From Nocardiopsis flavescens (lineage in GTDB: Bacteria > Actinomycetota > Actinomycetes > Streptosporangiales > Streptosporangiaceae): a stretch of DNA of 64,000 nt. The stretch lies in contig NZ_FQZK01000011.1 of the NCBI RefSeq assembly GCF_900141985.1, forward strand, positions 181,557-245,556. The letters are read 5' to 3'. Shown here piece by piece: positions 60,773 to 64,000 of the stretch; position 1 is the stretch's first letter, and every line of letters begins with the position of its first letter. Made by a program: the position numbers and the translations under genes. Below the pieces are notes generated by a model that was given only the letters and a program-made list of their open reading frames with translations, did not search any database and was not told the DNA's origin.

Positions 60773-62752
60773 TCAGCCGCCGATCCGCGCGAGCGCGGTG
60801 TCGAGCAGGGCCAGCAGCTCCCGGTCCCGGGCGACGTCGCGCCAGCCGGAGCCGCTTCCCGTCCTGCCCGCGCCCGGTCGGCGCCGGGCGTCCCGCAGCT
60901 CCCGCAGCCGGGGCAGCGCGGGCGCCGCCGCCCCGCCCATCTCCCGCACCGCCCGCACCGCCACCGGGCCGGCCCAGGAGTGCACGCCCCCGCCCAGCGG
61001 GGCGTCCGCGCCGTCGAGGAGGGACCGCAGCACGGCCTCGGCGTCCCCGGTGGTCCGCCAGAGCGCCAGCGCCGCCAGGGGGTTGCCCCGCTCCGCCTCG
61101 CCGCGCACCGCGTCCAGCAGGGGCGCGGCCGACGCGCCGAGTTCGGCGAGCAGGGTCCAGTACGCGTTCCAGCGCCGGGGACCCGCCTGCCGGGCCAGCT
61201 CCAGGGCCGCCTCGGCGTCCCCGGTGATCCGCCAGAACGCGAGCGCGGCCGATCCGTCGTCGCCCGCCTCCGCGAACCGCCGGACCAGGGGCGCGTGCCG
61301 GGCCGCCGCCGGACCGATCCCGGCGAGCACGGCCAGCTCGCGCGCGGGGTGTTCGGAGTCCTCCAGCAGCGCCGCCACCCCGTCCGCGAGGGGCGCCGCC
61401 GCCGGCCCCCACTCCCCGGCGGTGGCCAGGGCGGGGAGCACGGAGTCCCGCCGGCCGCGCAGCATCGCCTCCAGCGCGGGCACCAGCGCCCCGGCCTCGT
61501 GCGCGAGCGGTCCCAGCACGTCGGGCACCGCCGGGGAGAAGAGCCAGCCGGCCCCGTGGGAGGCCGCGGCGGGGAGCCCGAAACACGGCTCCCCCGCGCG
61601 CTCGGCCAGCAGCGGCACCGTCCGCGGGTCCCGCAGCCGGGCCAGCCCGAACAGGGCGGCGGACCGCTCCTCGGGGTCCCGGGTGGCGGCGGCCCGCGCT
61701 GCGAGCGGGTCGGCCCACCGCCGGGCCGCCCGCCCGGCCACCGAGAGGATCTGGACCGCCCGGGTCCGGCGCTTGGACCAGGGCTCCTCCAGCATCGGTC
61801 CGACGGTGTCGGCCCACTCCTCCTCGGCCCCCCGGAACTCCCCGACCAGGCCGGCGATGACCTCCACGGCTCCGAGCCGCGCCCCGGCGTGCGGGGACCC
61901 CGCCAGCCGGCCCGCCAGGTCGGCGCGGTCGCCGGGCCGGTCCGCGAGCGTCACGGCCACCCGGTGGACCAGCGCCCCGCTCATCGCGCGTTCGGCGTCG
62001 AAGCGGTCGCCGTACAGGGAGCGCAGCCACGCCGGGCGCGGACCGGCCTCCTCCACCGCCGCGACGGCCAGGCCGACGGGGTCCCCGGGCAAGAGCAGCG
62101 GGTCCCGGAAGCCGACGGTCATCCTCGTGTCCGTGTCCCCGTGGTCGCGCAGGTCCAGCAGCCACCGCACATCCCCCTCGGCGGCCTTCACCAGTGCCGC
62201 CCCGTCCGGATGGCGGCCCACCACCGCGGCGGCGGCCCGCAACAGCCCCAGCCGGGTCACCTCGTCGGGCTCGGCCTCCCAGCGGCGGCGCAGCACCGCG
62301 AGCATCTCCCGGCCCCTCTCCCGCTCCCAGGACAGCACCGCGGCGGCCGCGACGCGCACCGCGGCCTCGGGGTCGTCCACGAGGTCCGCGGCCTCCGGGA
62401 CGGCGGCCCGCCAGGCCGCCCCCCAGCCGGGGTCCACGAAGCGCGGGGCGGCGTGGAACCCGCTGCTCCCCAGGTCGGCCACCAGCTCCAGGGCGTCGAA
62501 CCTCACGGAGACGGGCCGCGTCCGGTCCGCGGCCAGCCGGAGCAGGAACGGGAGCAGCGCGGGCGCGGCCGAGCAGATCAGGCCGCCCTGGTGGTAAACG
62601 TTCACGTTCAGCTCGTCGACGGCCGACCGCGCCTTCGCCTCCTCACCGGTGAACGCGGTGGCCAGCAGCTCGGGGACGTCCGCGGCGCTGCCGTGGACGT
62701 CTTCGAGGTCGCCCCAGGGCACCTCGTCCAGACCGGGGATGTGTTCGGTCAC
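60773..62752 (-). CDS. HEAT-repeat protein (first of a tandem pair)
   Basis: 659 residues of the same repeat fold (ALLPFLLRLAAD, GLVGEFRGAEEEWAD, AIGPAAARHAPLVRRFAEAG) with the shared ends GLDEVPWGDLE and ARDRELLALLDTALARIGG. It is a diverged duplicate of the downstream gene. GTG 62752 has a GGAGAAG site. The pair has no recognised partner gene. The upstream 641 bp is non-coding. Confidence 0.78.
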   Translation of the reverse strand: MTEHIPGLDEVPWGDLEDVHGSAADVPELLATAFTGEEAKARSAVDELNVNVYHQGGLICSAAPALLPFLLRLAADRTRPVSVRFDALELVADLGSSGFHAAPRFVDPGWGAAWRAAVPEAADLVDDPEAAVRVAAAAVLSWERERGREMLAVLRRRWEAEPDEVTRLGLLRAAAAVVGRHPDGAALVKAAEGDVRWLLDLRDHGDTDTRMTVGFRDPLLLPGDPVGLAVAAVEEAGPRPAWLRSLYGDRFDAERAMSGALVHRVAVTLADRPGDRADLAGRLAGSPHAGARLGAVEVIAGLVGEFRGAEEEWADTVGPMLEEPWSKRRTRAVQILSVAGRAARRWADPLAARAAATRDPEERSAALFGLARLRDPRTVPLLAERAGEPCFGLPAAASHGAGWLFSPAVPDVLGPLAHEAGALVPALEAMLRGRRDSVLPALATAGEWGPAAAPLADGVAALLEDSEHPARELAVLAGIGPAAARHAPLVRRFAEAGDDGSAALAFWRITGDAEAALELARQAGPRRWNAYWTLLAELGASAAPLLDAVRGEAERGNPLAALALWRTTGDAEAVLRSLLDGADAPLGGGVHSWAGPVAVRAVREMGGAAAPALPRLRELRDARRRPGAGRTGSGSGWRDVARDRELLALLDTALARIGG

Positions 62753-63108
62753 GTTCGTTCTTCTTCTCCGTGGCAGGGGGTTCCCTGATGCGGGCGATCG
62801 CGGTGTCGGGCGGGGCCGACGGCTCCCGGTCCTCCAGGACGGCCCGCTGACCGGGCCCTCTTCCGGAGGGGGACGCCCGGGCCCCTCCCGCAGTTCACAC
62901 GGCCGGGACGGCGCGGAGGCGGCGGTCGCCCGCGCCCGTCCCGGCGCCCGCGCCGCGGCGCGGGCGGGGGGCGCAGATCACGCCCGCCGTCCGCGGGCGC
63001 CACCGGATCACCCGGGGCGAACCGCCGCATTCCCCTGGCGGTCAAGGGATCGGGTGAATTCCTTCCACCCCGGGCAGACCCTCGCCATCCACCGGAAACA
63101 CCCCTAGA

Positions 63109-63122
63109 GTGATCTCCATCAC
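63109..63122. promoter_or_regulatory. CRP/GlxR-like operator upstream of the trehalose-phosphatase-like gene
   Basis: GTGATCTCCATCAC matches GTGA-N6-TCAC, the core of cAMP-receptor-type sites in actinobacteria. It is 271 bp upstream of the partial gene, in a 641-bp non-coding region that becomes less GC-rich toward 63340. No other gene or RNA was seen there. Confidence 0.5.
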
Positions 63123-63393
63123 GCTTCCCATGGGTCTCAGGGGCAACAGACCGAAGGTAGTCTCGCGTTGACTTCTTGAGGGCCGGATCTTGACGCTACG
63201 CGCGATCCCTTTCATCCACATCCGCGTTAAAAGTTCCTGAGATCTGCTTCAAGTCCCCTGAAGTCCCACCCGTGCCACAAGCCCCGGGTCTACGTTTTCC
63301 ACACGAGTCAAGTGTGAACCGGATGTAAGCGCGCGGAGTCATACACATCACCCATTTCCCCAGGTCGTTGCGTGGACCAGTGGAGGAGGCACA

Positions 63394-64000
63394 GTGACGC
63401 TCACCCAGGCGGTGGACGCGGTCCCGGGAATGCCGGAGGAGCCCATGAGAGCGACCCCCGACCCCTTGTCCATCGATGTGCGGCGCCGGGTGTCCGCCCT
63501 GGCGCGGACCTCACGCCTGCTGGTGGCCGTCGACTACGACGGCGCCCTCGCCCCGGTGGACTCCGACGTCCACCCGGACCGCCGCCCCCTGCCCGAAGCG
63601 GTGCGCGCCCTGCGTGAGTTGGCGGAGTTGCCGGGCACGGTGTGCGCGGTGATCTCGGCCCGCCCGGTCCGGGACCTGGCCGCGCTGTCGCGGCTGCCCG
63701 GGGAGGTGCGGCTGGTGGGCGCGCACGGCACCGAGTTCGACACCGATGTGAGCACCGACCCCTCCGCGCACGGCAAGGCCGAGGCGTTGGAGGTGCTGCG
63801 CGGGCGGGTCGAGGCGACCGCGGTGCTGTACATGGGCGGCGGGGACGGCGAGGAGCCGGTGTTCCTGCACCTGTCGGGCGCGGACGCGGGGGTGCGGGTG
63901 GGGGACGCGGGCGAGCCGTCGGTGGCCGCGCACCGGGTGGCCGATACCCCGGCCGCGGCGCAGCTGCTGGCGGTGTTGGCCGCGGAGCGGCGCTCGTGGG
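63394..64000 (+). CDS. Protein with reduced trehalose-phosphatase-like (HAD) domain, N-terminal part
   Basis: The window cuts this gene; 202 residues are seen. Residues ~41-200 resemble trehalose-6-phosphate phosphatase: D47-Y-D49-G (HAD motif I), VISARPVRDLAAL (motif II region) and GAHGTEFD, but about 90 residues of the cap domain are missing after TEFD. The metal motif GDDxTDE reads MGGGDGEE. So phosphatase activity is unlikely. The end VLAAERRSW suggests that the domain is fused to another, as in actinobacterial trehalose-phosphatase/GH15 glucosidase fusions (inference). GTG 63394 has a GGAGGAGG site. Confidence 0.7.
   Translation, partial: MTLTQAVDAVPGMPEEPMRATPDPLSIDVRRRVSALARTSRLLVAVDYDGALAPVDSDVHPDRRPLPEAVRALRELAELPGTVCAVISARPVRDLAALSRLPGEVRLVGAHGTEFDTDVSTDPSAHGKAEALEVLRGRVEATAVLYMGGGDGEEPVFLHLSGADAGVRVGDAGEPSVAAHRVADTPAAAQLLAVLAAERRSW

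Overview
The window is about 64 kb of very GC-rich DNA (third codon positions are almost all G or C) with GTG and TTG starts, leaderless genes, WXG100 proteins, an ECF42/DGPF pair, a purS/purQ/purL set, a 6C RNA and PhoP-type PHO boxes. These point to a filamentous actinobacterium. The gene set looks most like Nocardiopsis or a close relative; the genus is an inference. There are no rRNA or tRNA genes, no transposases and no CRISPR arrays, so this looks like ordinary chromosome.

Layout. 1-4.3 kb: the end of a type VII-like secretion locus (beta-rich secreted or anchored protein, two WXG100 proteins, a small membrane protein and a kinase-like receptor lacking key catalytic residues). 4.3-12.2 kb: an AEC transporter, an ECF sigma factor with its membrane partner, a serine beta-lactamase-fold hydrolase with a membrane tail, an ECF42 sigma factor with its DGPF protein, and a membrane protein. 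12.2-17 kb: a branched-chain 2-oxoacid dehydrogenase operon (E1 alpha, E1 beta, E2) behind an operator-rich promoter region, and a SigR-like sigma factor without its usual anti-sigma gene. 17-22.3 kb: purS, purQ and purL, interrupted by an RsbW-like ATPase and a membrane protein. 22.3-29 kb: a membrane-bound endonuclease/exonuclease/phosphatase protein, then a choline-oxidase-like GMC enzyme with an aldehyde dehydrogenase, probably for glycine betaine, divergent from an aldolase-like protein that has lost zinc ligands. 29-32.4 kb: a compact operon of ABC exporter, XRE regulator and two paralogous small membrane proteins, behind strong palindromes. 32.6-36 kb: VOC protein, alpha/beta hydrolase-like protein, DinB protein, 6C RNA, SURF1 and a DUF3817 protein. 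36-40.7 kb: a glycan locus (GT2 synthase, WbqC, PIG-L deacetylase, sugar epimerase). 41-48 kb: DUF202 proteins, thioredoxin and a rearranged phosphate uptake locus (pstB, atypical response regulator, pstS, pstC, pstA) with two PHO boxes. 48-55 kb: EF-hand protein, spermidine-synthase-like protein, cstA with its small partner, a DoxX-like protein and an 802-residue repeat protein. 55.7-58.7 kb: hisG and hisE, an SDR and a methyltransferase. 58.8-62.8 kb: two tandem paralogous HEAT-repeat proteins. The right edge cuts a protein that begins with a reduced trehalose-phosphatase-like domain.

How the genes work together. Clear functional units are the PurSQL complex, the BCKDH core, choline to betaine oxidation, high-affinity phosphate uptake, the ABC/regulator/membrane-protein module and the glycan genes. 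A repeated theme is enzymes or signalling domains with key residues missing: the kinase-like receptor, the receiver domain of the pst regulator, the aldolase-like protein, the alpha/beta hydrolase-like protein and the trehalose-phosphatase-like domain. They suggest regulatory or binding roles, and are the strongest leads, together with the ABC/XRE module, the 6C RNA and the SigR-like gene lacking rsrA.
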